Part shown: piece by piece, positions 36,733 to 46,281 of the stretch
How the letters are laid out: every line of letters begins with the position of its first letter
How positions within the stretch are numbered: position 1 is the stretch's first letter
From: Limisphaerales bacterium
Lineage (GTDB): Bacteria; Verrucomicrobiota; Verrucomicrobiia; Limisphaerales; UBA1096
Length of the DNA: 64,000 nt
Assembly (NCBI GenBank): GCA_004213515.1
Contig: SHAK01000002.1
Location: 1 to 64,000 of the forward strand
Reading direction: 5' to 3'
Translations under genes and position numbers: made by a program
Notes under the pieces: model-generated
Databases searched by the model: none
The model's input: the letters and a program-made list of their open reading frames with translations, nothing else
Told to the model about the DNA's origin: nothing

Positions 36733-37766
36733 TCTCCAGACTTGGTTCCGGCATCTTTATCCAAATTTTTTTGGATCCAATTAGCCAAGGTACTGCTTCC
36801 AAAACCGTAGCCTCTTGGAAGCTTACGATAATCACGTGTCTGAAGTTTTGGCGGCGAACCCCAATGAGCGGGAAATTCTTTGAGCTTTTGCTTAACCGAT
36901 GGTTTCGAATACTTACTTCCCTTTAATTTAGTAAGCATGAACTTGGTCAGTTGCTCCCGATCGTTGCTGATTGTCACATTTGCCTTAACCTCCTTGGCTC
37001 TGTTAACTAAAACATCAACAAATCTCTGGCTATGGACTCCTTTGTCTGGAGTGCCATTGGTGAACATCATTGGAGGGTCGTTCTTGTCCATGTTGGCAAG
37101 CATATCCAAGTCTTTTCTAAGTTCATTAAAACGCTTTTCTGGAAGCATTGCTTTCCAAAATTTCACAAATTTCCAATAAGGTGTTTTCTCCTCAGGTAAA
37201 TCAAGAATTACAGGCCACTGAATCACGTCATATGTTGCCTGCACCCAGAATCCAGCAGCCGCAGTCAGTCGACTTGACTCACGCAATACTGGATCTTCAG
37301 CTTCCGGATCAGCCAAGTCATCATGCGTGGCCAGCCAAAGGCTCGCTCCAGCACCAGCTGACTCCCCATAAGAACCCACTCTTTTTTTGTCCAAATTATA
37401 TTTCTTCGAATTATAACGCAGGAACTGTAACGCTCGAGCACAATCGCGCATGATATCCTGCAACATAGCAGTATCAAGCAACCTATATTCAACGTCGGCA
37501 TAAGCTACTCCTTCTGCATTGAGCATTTCAGCAGTTCGATTGCGAGTCTTTTCACGAATATCACCAGCTAAAAACCCACCACCGTGAAAGTGTAACACTA
37601 AAGGTGCAGGGGATTTAGTTTTTGGCAACCAAAGATGTAACACCTGTCTTGGTTCCTTTCCATATGGAACAAGAATGTGATCCGCTTTTTTAAACTCCTT
37701 ATTTTGGGCCAAGCCATAGGCAACGAAAGCCACTAGACATATATTAATAATTATAAACCTCATCAC
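36729..37766 (-). CDS. Secreted alpha/beta hydrolase (esterase/lipase-like)
   Basis: This 345-aa protein has a signal peptide (about 1-20). The oxyanion loop HGGGFLAGD starts at His61 and the nucleophile elbow GESAG has Ser136, as in hormone-sensitive lipase/carboxylesterase families. The later GTPDKGVHSQRF could carry the His. It overlaps the upstream CotH gene and the downstream M24 gene by 4 bases each, so the three are translationally coupled. Substrate unknown; a carbohydrate esterase is plausible. Confidence 0.86.
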   Translation of the reverse strand: MMRFIIINICLVAFVAYGLAQNKEFKKADHILVPYGKEPRQVLHLWLPKTKSPAPLVLHFHGGGFLAGDIREKTRNRTAEMLNAEGVAYADVEYRLLDTAMLQDIMRDCARALQFLRYNSKKYNLDKKRVGSYGESAGAGASLWLATHDDLADPEAEDPVLRESSRLTAAAGFWVQATYDVIQWPVILDLPEEKTPYWKFVKFWKAMLPEKRFNELRKDLDMLANMDKNDPPMMFTNGTPDKGVHSQRFVDVLVNRAKEVKANVTISNDREQLTKFMLTKLKGSKYSKPSVKQKLKEFPAHWGSPPKLQTRDYRKLPRGYGFGSSTLANWIQKNLDKDAGTKSGE

Positions 37767-39475
37767 TCACCAAAAATAGATTTATGAAAAAATAGTAGAA
37801 AAATCCAAATACCCCAAGCTGCTATACAAAACATAGAATATAGAGCACAACGAAATCCAAGGTCACGCCGAATGGCAAACCCATAAATTGCCGGAGCCCA
37901 TGGAGAAAAGAAAATATTCAAACATCCCCAAAGAGTACTCCCACGAAAACCGACCACAATTCCCCATATCCAGCCGATCGACTGAAGAAACATCAAAACT
38001 AACGCACTAATAATCCACGGATAGTAGGGAACTAGATCAGGGAACCCACCAAATCCCACAGATTGGCCGAGGGATGAGCCATCCAACTGTGCACGGATCG
38101 ATTCATGTCGAACCTTTACGAAATACTTTAGAGGATGCTGTTCAAACATAGATGGATTATCTGCCAAAACCTGATCAAATTTTGACTCAGCATCACTACC
38201 ATTGAGATTAACCATGGGCCGGACAAATGACCCAACCAATTCAATCTTCTTTAACATCACTGACTCATCAAAAATCGTGTTCGTATATTCTTTAATATAA
38301 GCGTGATACTTTTCCTTATTTCCTGACACTTGAAGCACTCGATCTATGATGGGCCGTTTATCTTGAACAGGGCGATCAATACTAAGCCTACGACGAGCAT
38401 TTGGATCTCCCATCATGGTGAAAGCTCCAAATGAAATATCCATATCCCATGGCAAAAACTGAAACTTTCTCGATTCCGGTTCAAGATATATGTAATGGTT
38501 TTGGGAGCCACTAAGAAAGCTATCCAAGTTGGATAATATTACATTACAGGCCAAAAACCTTAAATACTGATCAACATCAAGATATTCTTCATATCGTTTT
38601 TTGAACTCGTCAAAATCGGCTTCATGAATAAGCCAAGCGAACTCCATCACACGTTTTTTTTGTTCTTCGGTTGGATCTGTTTTGGGGACAAATCCAATTT
38701 GATACTCGGCCCATTCCTCACCTAAATAACGAAACAACCCAAAAGTGCTCGGCTTCATTAGAAGGCCCTTAGACGAACCGTAGTTACGCCTCAAAAATCG
38801 TTTGTCTTTTTGCTCAACCAAAGTGAAAAGGCCAATGGGTTCTCGTTTAATCTCGCGCTTGGTCTCATCGGATATCGTTAAATACACCCTTGCATAACCA
38901 ATACGCGATGCAGGTATTTTCGCATCACGAAATAAATCATAAGACAACGCCTCGCGCATGAGCGACGGATCAAATAGATTGCTATTTAAATTAATCTTTG
39001 TCATGCCGCGAAACTCCTGCCCTTCTACATACTCATTAAAATCAATCTTAAACGAATATCGATCAGACATAAGACCTCCAATGTATGTCCCGTTACCTTT
39101 ATGCCTAATACCCACATTCTGGACTGTCTCGCCATCAATCTCAATATCGGCCTTAACATACTTATGATCAACCCCAAGATAACCAGCCAAACCAGGACGA
39201 GTAGATTTCTGGCTTCGAAAATGACCTCCCTTGCCAACATCCTCTATCACACCGGCAAATGCTTCACCAAAAGGATCACTCAATTTCGCTACATTGTCTG
39301 GCGGCTTTAATTTATCGAACTCTTTCTCTTTGATGGTAATATGGACATCCACAACATTGTCCAAACCAAAAAGAGAAGCTGAAGGGTCTTCTTGTCCAAA
39401 TGCCTGACCAATGCAAGAGGCTAAAATCAAGGCATAAGTAAAATTATTGTTTAAAAACAAGAATCTCATGGACAA
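37763..39475 (-). CDS. CotH kinase-family protein with C-terminal membrane helices
   Basis: This 570-aa protein has an N-terminal signal (about 1-27, GQAFGQ). The CotH-like region (about 45-430) has VDVHITIKEKEFDKL, GIRHKGNGTY, NLNSNLFDPSLMREAL and LPWDMDISFGAF with the Asp-x-Asp typical of the active site. Three or so hydrophobic helices lie at about 478-570. Bacterial CotH members are secreted kinases or are found near polysaccharide genes. It heads the probable operon that runs to ThuA, and its partner genes suggest a surface or periplasmic glycan role. Confidence 0.85.
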   Translation of the reverse strand: MSMRFLFLNNNFTYALILASCIGQAFGQEDPSASLFGLDNVVDVHITIKEKEFDKLKPPDNVAKLSDPFGEAFAGVIEDVGKGGHFRSQKSTRPGLAGYLGVDHKYVKADIEIDGETVQNVGIRHKGNGTYIGGLMSDRYSFKIDFNEYVEGQEFRGMTKINLNSNLFDPSLMREALSYDLFRDAKIPASRIGYARVYLTISDETKREIKREPIGLFTLVEQKDKRFLRRNYGSSKGLLMKPSTFGLFRYLGEEWAEYQIGFVPKTDPTEEQKKRVMEFAWLIHEADFDEFKKRYEEYLDVDQYLRFLACNVILSNLDSFLSGSQNHYIYLEPESRKFQFLPWDMDISFGAFTMMGDPNARRRLSIDRPVQDKRPIIDRVLQVSGNKEKYHAYIKEYTNTIFDESVMLKKIELVGSFVRPMVNLNGSDAESKFDQVLADNPSMFEQHPLKYFVKVRHESIRAQLDGSSLGQSVGFGGFPDLVPYYPWIISALVLMFLQSIGWIWGIVVGFRGSTLWGCLNIFFSPWAPAIYGFAIRRDLGFRCALYSMFCIAAWGIWIFLLFFHKSIFGE

Positions 39476-39600
39476 GTGAGCGTTTCAGTTCAAAGCCTCT
39501 CGGTCAACACTTCGAATCTCTCAAAGCATTCGAAACGCCATCAAAAAACTTGATAAACCAAAAGGGCTGCGCAGACTCTTTCCCGTCATTCTTTGCGTTT

Positions 39601-41193
39601 ATGTTATTCCAAAAAAACAACTTTCTAAAAGCTGCATCTCACGAAAACGGTATAAGCAGGCGACTATTTCTCGGCTATGCTGCCGCCCTCTATAGCATTC
39701 CAACTATTGGCCAAACTGCCAACATCAAGCACCGAATGAAATTCGCAAGCAACCCATTTTCACTTGGTGTTGCATCTGGTGATTCTAATAGCACTAGCAC
39801 TGTACTGTGGACAAGGCTTGCCCCGGAACCTTTGGATCCAAATGGCGGCATGCCAAATCTTGCTGTACCAGTAAAATGGCGAGTATCTACGGACGGCAAT
39901 ATGAAAAATATAGTCGCCTCCGGCCAACAACTTGCAACACCCCAGCTAGGCCATTCAGTGCATGTAACCGTAGGACAATTAAAACCCGACAATTGGTACT
40001 GGTACCAATTCAGTGTAAACGGCGAAGAGAGTGTTGTGGGCAGAACACGCACAATGCCCAAGAAATTCGCATCTCCCGAACAAATGTCGTTTGCATTCGC
40101 ATCATGCCAGAGTCTTGAACAGGGGTACTTCACTGCCTATGACAGCATGGCGCAAGATGAACTAGATTTGGTCTTTCACTTAGGTGACTATATTTACGAA
40201 TACACCGCCGGCAATCAGGGAACAATTAGGAAACATCACGGCAAAGAAATTGAGTCGCTATCTGACTATCGAGTGCGGCATGCACAATACAAAATGGATC
40301 CACTATTGCAGAAGATGCATGCTCGTTGCCCGTGGTTTGTTACATGGGACGATCACGAATTGGATAACAACTGTGCAGACGACATATCCGAACAAAAAAA
40401 TGTGAAGCCAGTTGACTTTCTAATTCGACGCGCAGCCGCCTATCAGGCGTATTATGAAAATATGCCATTGCGCCGTACCTCCATCCCTTCAGGGCCATCG
40501 ATGCAACTTTATCGAAAGGGATCCTTCGGCCAGCTGGCAGAATTCACCGTTCTCGACGGCCGCCAATATCGCAGCAATCAACCTAATAACGATGTTCGAT
40601 CACCTATAAACGAAGCTGCTTTAAATCCTGGCAGCACTATGCTTGGTACAGAGCAAAGGAACTGGTTAAAGCAGTCGCTAATTCAATCTCGTGGCACGTG
40701 GAACATTATCGCTCAGCAGGTAATGATGGGTATGGTGGGCACTTCCAATAATAAAAACTCGATGAACTACTCAATGGACCAGTGGCCCGGCTACACTCAT
40801 GAAAGAATGGATTTGCTTCGATTCATGGAAGACCGAAAAATCTCAAATCCAGTTGTACTGACCGGAGATATCCATAGTAATTGGGCCAACGAACTTCGCA
40901 CAGATGACCGAAAAATGGACACACCTACAGTGGCAGCAGAGTTTGTTGGCACATCAATTGCCAGCGGTGGCGATGGACAGGATCGCATCAAAAACCAAGA
41001 CAAACTGATTTCTGATAATCCATTCATTAAATTCCATAATCGCCAACGTGGTTATGTCAAATGCACTCTCACCCAAAAAACATGGACAACCGACTATATG
41101 GTAGCAGATAAAGTCACAACGCCGGATGGCAAGATAACTAAACGCACCTCACTTGTTCTCGAGAATGGAAGCTCAACAATTCAACAAGCATAG
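39601..41193 (+). CDS. phoD: PhoD-family alkaline phosphatase/phosphodiesterase
   Basis: PhoD is a Tat-exported metallophosphatase that frees phosphate from esters. The true start is probably ATG 39601 (530 aa), since the Tat motif SRRLFLGYAAA follows about 17 residues later; the ORF track starts at a TTG 17 codons earlier. The N-terminal Ig-like domain ends near residue 150. Metal-binding motifs are FHLGDYIYEY, WDDHELDNN, VLDGRQYRSN and LTGDIHSNW. The PhoD core continues to the end at normal length. It is divergent from the CotH gene and upstream of a sulfatase. Confidence 0.92.
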   Translation: MLFQKNNFLKAASHENGISRRLFLGYAAALYSIPTIGQTANIKHRMKFASNPFSLGVASGDSNSTSTVLWTRLAPEPLDPNGGMPNLAVPVKWRVSTDGNMKNIVASGQQLATPQLGHSVHVTVGQLKPDNWYWYQFSVNGEESVVGRTRTMPKKFASPEQMSFAFASCQSLEQGYFTAYDSMAQDELDLVFHLGDYIYEYTAGNQGTIRKHHGKEIESLSDYRVRHAQYKMDPLLQKMHARCPWFVTWDDHELDNNCADDISEQKNVKPVDFLIRRAAAYQAYYENMPLRRTSIPSGPSMQLYRKGSFGQLAEFTVLDGRQYRSNQPNNDVRSPINEAALNPGSTMLGTEQRNWLKQSLIQSRGTWNIIAQQVMMGMVGTSNNKNSMNYSMDQWPGYTHERMDLLRFMEDRKISNPVVLTGDIHSNWANELRTDDRKMDTPTVAAEFVGTSIASGGDGQDRIKNQDKLISDNPFIKFHNRQRGYVKCTLTQKTWTTDYMVADKVTTPDGKITKRTSLVLENGSSTIQQA

Positions 41194-41226
41194 TTTTTGT
41201 TTATCGTCTAAATCACAATAAGACTC

Positions 41227-42630
41227 ATGAATTTAATTTTCAGAATGACAATATTCATGTCGTTAATGAAAACAAGTTTGGCATTAATTTTTTCAGCTCT
41301 TCTGCTTCACCCTGTTTCTTCCATTGCTGCAAAACTGACCTCGCCAAATTTTGTGATCATCTTAAGCGATGACCAAAGCTGGGTAGGCTCTTCAATTAAA
41401 ATGAAGCCCGAAGATTCCCAAACAAAAAGCGACTACTTTAAAACACCATACCTCGAACGACTGGCAAAACGTGGAATGCTCTTTACACAAGGTTATGCTC
41501 CAGCACCATTTTGCTGTCCAACCCGCCGCAGCCTGCTCATTGGCCAAACTCCAGCTCGCCACATTTATCAGAAAGATCAACAAAAATGGACAAGTAATTA
41601 TAGAAAACAGTTAAGTCTCCCAAAGATGCTTAAACGAGCAAATGACAACTACCAAACAGCACACTTCGGTAAGTGGGATATGCGGTTTGACAATGTCTCT
41701 CCTAAGGAAATGGGCTACGATATAAGCGACGGCATAACTGGTAACAACACTGGGGGAGGAAAAGGTTCGGGCGGCCCATCAGCAAAGAATGATCCAAAAC
41801 TAATTCATTCTATTACAGATCGAGCTAATAATTTCATGAAATTACAGGTGCAGCGTAAAAAACCGTTTTTCATTCAACTTTCTCATTATGCTGTGCATCT
41901 TGATATTTTTTACTCAAAAGATTCTCTTCAAAAGACGAGAGGCATCGTAAAAGGAAAAAAACACACTCTACCAGAATTCGCTGCCATGACTGCCGACTTA
42001 GATAACGGTGTGGGCTCCCTCATCAAGCAAATTGATAAGCTAGGCATAGCTGAAAAAACTTACATTTTTTTTCTGTCAGATAATGGAGGTCGCCTGACCA
42101 TGCCAGGACAAAAAAATAAAAAAATTTCAAGAAATCATCCACTTCGTGATGGAAAGGGATCAATGTATGAGGGAGGTTTACGCGTCCCCTTCATAGCAGT
42201 TGGTCCAAATATTAAACCGGGCAGTATTTGCCGCAAACCAGTAACCGGTTTAGACCTTTTTCCTACCATGGCAGATCTGGCTAGTTATTCTCTTGAGCTA
42301 CCCAATAACCTCGACGGAGGCAGCCTAAAAAACTTACTTCAAAACCAAGGTCGAGGAAACATTCAAAGAATAAATCCTTTTCTAATCTTCCATCAAGCTG
42401 TAGCTCGAAAGGCTCAAACTAGTCTTCGACTTGGAGACTTTAAGCTGATAAAAACTTGGGATGGAGGTCGGTTAGAATTGTTTAACATGTCCAAAAGCTT
42501 GAGTGAAAAAAATAATATAGCAAAAAAGTTACCATCCAAGACCGATGAACTTCATCAAATGATGATCCAATTCCTTGGTGAAGTCGGTGCCGAAACAAGT
42601 AAGACAACCTTCAAGAAAAAGAACCAATGA
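41227..42630 (+). CDS. Formylglycine-dependent sulfatase (type I)
   Basis: This 467-aa exported sulfatase has a signal peptide (about 1-35). The catalytic segment APFCCPTRRSLLIGQ fits C-x-P-x-R, so Cys96 would be converted to formylglycine and needs a formylglycine-generating enzyme, none in this window. ILSDDQSW carries the metal Asp pair (48-49) and FFLSDNGGR the later metal Asp/Asn. The start MNLIFRMTIFMSLMKTS has several Met choices; the first ATG is listed. The substrate is probably a sulfated polysaccharide, which cannot be narrowed. It overlaps the ankyrin gene by 4 bases. Confidence 0.9.
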   Translation: MNLIFRMTIFMSLMKTSLALIFSALLLHPVSSIAAKLTSPNFVIILSDDQSWVGSSIKMKPEDSQTKSDYFKTPYLERLAKRGMLFTQGYAPAPFCCPTRRSLLIGQTPARHIYQKDQQKWTSNYRKQLSLPKMLKRANDNYQTAHFGKWDMRFDNVSPKEMGYDISDGITGNNTGGGKGSGGPSAKNDPKLIHSITDRANNFMKLQVQRKKPFFIQLSHYAVHLDIFYSKDSLQKTRGIVKGKKHTLPEFAAMTADLDNGVGSLIKQIDKLGIAEKTYIFFLSDNGGRLTMPGQKNKKISRNHPLRDGKGSMYEGGLRVPFIAVGPNIKPGSICRKPVTGLDLFPTMADLASYSLELPNNLDGGSLKNLLQNQGRGNIQRINPFLIFHQAVARKAQTSLRLGDFKLIKTWDGGRLELFNMSKSLSEKNNIAKKLPSKTDELHQMMIQFLGEVGAETSKTTFKKKNQ

Positions 42631-43373
42631 TACCAAAAGTTTATCTCAGCCTGCTCACCTTCCTTCTCTTTCTTACCGGGTGCGGAGAAGCGCATAATCA
42701 ACCTTCACCCAAAGGTGGCAATGAAACCCAAGATATGCTCGATGCAGCTGAGGCTGGCGACCTTGATGCGATCAAAAAACTAATCGATAACGGAGTTTCT
42801 GTTAATGGGCTAGGTGATGACCAGAGCACTGCTCTACATTTTGCAGCGCAAGAAGGCCACGTAGATGTAGCTAAGCTACTGATTGAAAAAGGTGCCGATA
42901 TAAATGCAAAAGATGATATCGACCAAACCCCAGTCGACCGAGCTCGATTCTGGAAACAAGAAAAGATTATTGCCTTATTGGAAAGCAGTTCTATCCATGA
43001 AGCTGCTAAAGAAGGCAACCTGAATACCGTAATTCAACAACTCAACACCGGAGTGGATGTAAATCATCCTAATGAAAGTGGTGACACCCCTCTCACTTAT
43101 GCGGCGTTCATGGGACACTTAGAAATAGTCGATTTACTTATAGATAAGGGCGCCAAAGTTAGTGCCAAAGGTTTAGGTGGATGGACTCCACTCCATCTAG
43201 CTACTCAACGGGGTCATAAAAAAATTTCCCAACTACTGATTGAAAAAGGTGCAGAAATAAATGCCACGACCGATGAAGGGTTTGGAGGTACTCCGCTTGA
43301 TGTTGCCAAAGGCGACTTGGTAGATTTAATAAAGCAAAATGGCGGCAAAACTTTTGCCGAAATAAATAAATGA
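42627..43373 (+). CDS. Ankyrin-repeat lipoprotein
   Basis: This 248-aa protein has a lipoprotein signal with lipobox LTGC (Cys19). Residues ~33-240 form ankyrin repeats (ALHFAAQEGHVDVAKLLIEKGADINAK-type, about seven). It is translationally coupled to the sulfatase through an ATGA overlap and may hold it or another protein at the membrane. A protein-binding role is inferred. A short inverted repeat (43408-43422) after the stop might be a weak terminator. Confidence 0.9.
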   Translation: MIPKVYLSLLTFLLFLTGCGEAHNQPSPKGGNETQDMLDAAEAGDLDAIKKLIDNGVSVNGLGDDQSTALHFAAQEGHVDVAKLLIEKGADINAKDDIDQTPVDRARFWKQEKIIALLESSSIHEAAKEGNLNTVIQQLNTGVDVNHPNESGDTPLTYAAFMGHLEIVDLLIDKGAKVSAKGLGGWTPLHLATQRGHKKISQLLIEKGAEINATTDEGFGGTPLDVAKGDLVDLIKQNGGKTFAEINK

Positions 43374-43407
43374 ATTATTTTTCAGGCTATTAATGCTTGA
43401 ATCCCTT

Positions 43408-43431
43408 TGCCCATTAAGGGCAGCTTCTTTT
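43408..43431 (+). terminator. Possible weak terminator after the ankyrin gene
   Basis: TGCCC and GGGCA form a 5-bp stem with an ATTAA loop, followed by GCTTCTTTT. The stem is short and the T run is broken, so this is tentative. Confidence 0.3.
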
Positions 43432-43504
43432 CCTAACAATTCCATTTAACAAATCTTCCCCTGGCAGAATCAACTGCTAAGGTCGATTATTGTATTATCT
43501 CTTG

Positions 43505-44266
43505 ATGAAAAACTTTAGACAGCAACTAAAGAGCGGTAAACCACTAATTGGTACTATGGTAACGCTCCCTACCGCTGCAACTGCAGAAATCCTAGCAGAC
43601 ATCGGTTTTGACTGGCTCTTTCTTGATGCAGAGCACAGCTCTTTAAGTTATAATGATATACAAGGCATTCTTCAGGCTGTTGGGGACAAAGTCTCGTGCG
43701 TAGTACGTCTTTCTTCCGCTGAAGAAGTGCCAATAAAGAAAGTCCTCGATCTTGGGGCAGTTGGTATTATTGCTCCTCAGGTTAATACAGTAGAACAAGC
43801 CAAAGATGTGGTTCGCTTTTCACGCTACTCACCGGATGGAACTCGTGGTGTAGGTCTAGGGAGAGCTCACGGCTACGGCATGCAATTTGAAGATTACATG
43901 AAAAAAGCCAATGATAATGTTGCAGTAATTGTTCAGGCGGAGCATATACAGGCTGTCGAATGCATTGAGTCTATAGTCAAAGTCAAAGGTATCGATGGTA
44001 TTATGCTTGGACCATATGACCTTTCAGCAAGCCTTGGTAAAATGGGTAAGATTAGGGATGAAGAAGTCACTAATGCTATGGATCGCGTCTTCAAGGCATG
44101 CAAATCATCCAAACTTTCCATTGGTTACTTTGGGGTAAGCACCACGGCAGTCGAACCTTACATTAAAAAAGGATACAATTTAATTTTGGCAGGTGTTGAC
44201 ACACTACACTTAGGAAACGCCGCTAAGGATTTATTCAATGAACTCAAAGCAATATCAAAGGATTGA
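43505..44266 (+). CDS. HpcH/HpaI-type aldolase
   Basis: This ~253-aa protein of the class II pyruvate aldolase family cleaves 2-oxo-4-hydroxy acids to pyruvate and an aldehyde. DWLFLDAEHSSLSYNDI carries the catalytic His (about position 47), APQVNTVEQAK and MLGPYDLSASLGKMG the metal and phosphate-type loops. The ORF track starts at TTG; ATG 43505 gives the typical MKNFRQQLKSGKPLIGTMV start. It is followed 3 bases later by an amidohydrolase in the same direction, likely one transcript. Confidence 0.9.
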   Translation: MKNFRQQLKSGKPLIGTMVTLPTAATAEILADIGFDWLFLDAEHSSLSYNDIQGILQAVGDKVSCVVRLSSAEEVPIKKVLDLGAVGIIAPQVNTVEQAKDVVRFSRYSPDGTRGVGLGRAHGYGMQFEDYMKKANDNVAVIVQAEHIQAVECIESIVKVKGIDGIMLGPYDLSASLGKMGKIRDEEVTNAMDRVFKACKSSKLSIGYFGVSTTAVEPYIKKGYNLILAGVDTLHLGNAAKDLFNELKAISKD

Positions 44267-44269
44267 TCT

Positions 44270-45517
44270 ATGAGCGGATACCTTTTTAAAAATGTAATTA
44301 TACTAAATTGTACAGGAGAAAATCCATTCCCAGGAGATGTATTAATTGAAGGCAATAAGATTATCAAAATCGCTCGTAACGGCGGGTCCCTTAAACAGAA
44401 AAATATCCAGATAATCGATGGAGAAAACCGGATGACTCTAATGCCCGGACTAATTGAATCGCATGCACATTTGAGCATTAATAATACCGACGATCTGACA
44501 GCATTGGGTCGCATTCCACCTGAAGAGCACACTTTGTTAACTATGCAAAACGCTCGACTCTACCTTGACCATGGCATTACCAGTTGTATTAGCGCAGCAT
44601 CAGCTAAACCACGTTTGGACATAGTAATTCGTAACGCCATTGAAAATGGCGAAATCCCAGGGCCTCGCCTCCTTGCTGCCACTCCTTGGCTTACAGTCAC
44701 TGGCGGATTAGGCGACATGAGAACACTTCATATGCCTAAAGTTGATTCGATGGCAATTATGGCAGACGGCCCAGAAGAATACCGCCGCCTCACAAGAGAA
44801 TTGATTCGTGAGGGCGTAGATATAATCAAACTAGTAATCTCAGGGGACTCTTTTGTACCGCATGCAGGTTCTGAAACAACGATAATGAGTGAGGAGGAAG
44901 TGGAAGCAGCGGCAAAAGTGACACATGCACATGGTAAAAGGTTAAGCGCTCACGCTCGTAGTGCTAAGTCGGTCAAGCTCTGCGTTCGCCACGGCATAAA
45001 AGTAATTTATCACGCCAACTATGCAGACGAGGAGGCTTTCGACTTATTAGAAGCTAACAAAGACTGGTTATTTGTAAGCCCTAATATCGGATTTACTGCA
45101 ATTGCAGCATATGAGGGTTCAGATTGGTTTACAGAGGAACAAGTTCAAAGTATGGGATTTCGCGAAGAACTCGATAGTGCGATTAAAGGAATTCAAGAAT
45201 TGATGAAACGTGGTGTGAGGATTTTAGGAGGTGGAGATTATGGATTTATGATTACTCCACATGGTCAAAACGCTCGAGATTTGGACCACTTCGTTCGTCA
45301 CTGCGGAATGACAAACATGGAGGCAATTCTCACAATGACAAAAAACGGAGGAGAAGCAATGGATATGCCGAACGAAATAGGGCAAGTGAAGGAAGGGTTT
45401 CTTGCTGATCTTTTATTGGTTAATGGCGACCCCCTTTCAAATTCCAAGTTACTGCTTAACAAAAATAACCTTCATACCATTATGAAGGGTGGCGTTATCC
45501 ATAAGCTTTCCTCATAA
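44270..45517 (+). CDS. Amidohydrolase (imidazolonepropionase/Xaa-Pro dipeptidase-like)
   Basis: This 415-aa cytosolic amidohydrolase has HxH at His65/His67 (LIESHAHLSI). The Lys in VDIIKLVISG is a candidate for carboxylation. AHGKRLSAHARS, IYHANYADEE and GGDYGFMITPHG supply later His and Asp ligands. The N- and C-terminal beta domain (FKNVIILNCTG, PNEIGQVKEGFLADLLLVNGD) is typical of the subgroup. It starts 3 bases after the HpaI aldolase. Substrate unknown. Confidence 0.88.
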   Translation: MSGYLFKNVIILNCTGENPFPGDVLIEGNKIIKIARNGGSLKQKNIQIIDGENRMTLMPGLIESHAHLSINNTDDLTALGRIPPEEHTLLTMQNARLYLDHGITSCISAASAKPRLDIVIRNAIENGEIPGPRLLAATPWLTVTGGLGDMRTLHMPKVDSMAIMADGPEEYRRLTRELIREGVDIIKLVISGDSFVPHAGSETTIMSEEEVEAAAKVTHAHGKRLSAHARSAKSVKLCVRHGIKVIYHANYADEEAFDLLEANKDWLFVSPNIGFTAIAAYEGSDWFTEEQVQSMGFREELDSAIKGIQELMKRGVRILGGGDYGFMITPHGQNARDLDHFVRHCGMTNMEAILTMTKNGGEAMDMPNEIGQVKEGFLADLLLVNGDPLSNSKLLLNKNNLHTIMKGGVIHKLSS

Positions 45518-45613
45518 ATAAAACTTATTAAACTAAAAGACAATAAGCCAATAATTATATTAAAGTCTTGAACGGAGCTACCCCTTACCTCCAATTTAAG
45601 CACTGACAATTTC

Positions 45614-46270
45614 ATGAAATCATTAAAAATATTTTTAGGACCAAAAACATTCTGGTTTAGCTTATTACTTACAATCGCAACTGGATTAGGCTGTGTTAAT
45701 GGAAGACAAAAAATCTCACCGAAATTATTTAATGGCACAGATCTAACCGGCTGGGAAATTACCGATTTTGCTGGCAGCGGAGAAATCAAAGTCAAAGATG
45801 GCGAGCTTCAAATAGCTATGGGTGAATTAATATCTGGAATAAATCTAGCTCACGACAATATTCCTCGAACTAATTATGAATTGGAAGCTGAGGCATTGAA
45901 AGTTGATGGAGATGATTTTTTCTGTGCGATAACGTTCCCATTAGGTGAAACTTACGCAACGTTTATACCAGGAGGCTGGGGAGGAAGTTTAGTTGGTATA
46001 TCTAGCATTGACGGAATGGATGCAGCAGAAAATGAAACAGCTTCATTCAAAAAATTTGAGAAAAACCAATGGTACCGATTTAAGATACGCGTCACCGATA
46101 AAAAACTTCAGTGCTTCATTGATGAAGAAATGGTCGTAGATCTACCTTTAGAAGATCGAAATATCGCACTTCGGCCAGGCCCTATCGAGCTTTCAGTACC
46201 AATTGGATTTTCTTCGTTTCAGTGCATCTCAAAAATTCGTAAAATAAATCTTCGTTCAATTAAACCGTAA
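45614..46270 (+). CDS. DUF1080 family protein, predicted lipoprotein
   Basis: This 218-aa protein has an N-terminal hydrophobic segment ending in a possible lipobox (GLGC, Cys26). The DUF1080 core has SPKLFNGTDLTGWEITDF, KVKDGELQI, NYELEAEALKVDGDDFF and KNQWYRFKIRVTDKKLQ. It is more divergent than the other DUF1080 protein at 33.9 kb. It lies between the amidohydrolase and an SDR, in the same orientation, so may be part of the same catabolic group. Confidence 0.82.
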   Translation: MKSLKIFLGPKTFWFSLLLTIATGLGCVNGRQKISPKLFNGTDLTGWEITDFAGSGEIKVKDGELQIAMGELISGINLAHDNIPRTNYELEAEALKVDGDDFFCAITFPLGETYATFIPGGWGGSLVGISSIDGMDAAENETASFKKFEKNQWYRFKIRVTDKKLQCFIDEEMVVDLPLEDRNIALRPGPIELSVPIGFSSFQCISKIRKINLRSIKP

Positions 46271-46281
46271 AATTACTGCTT

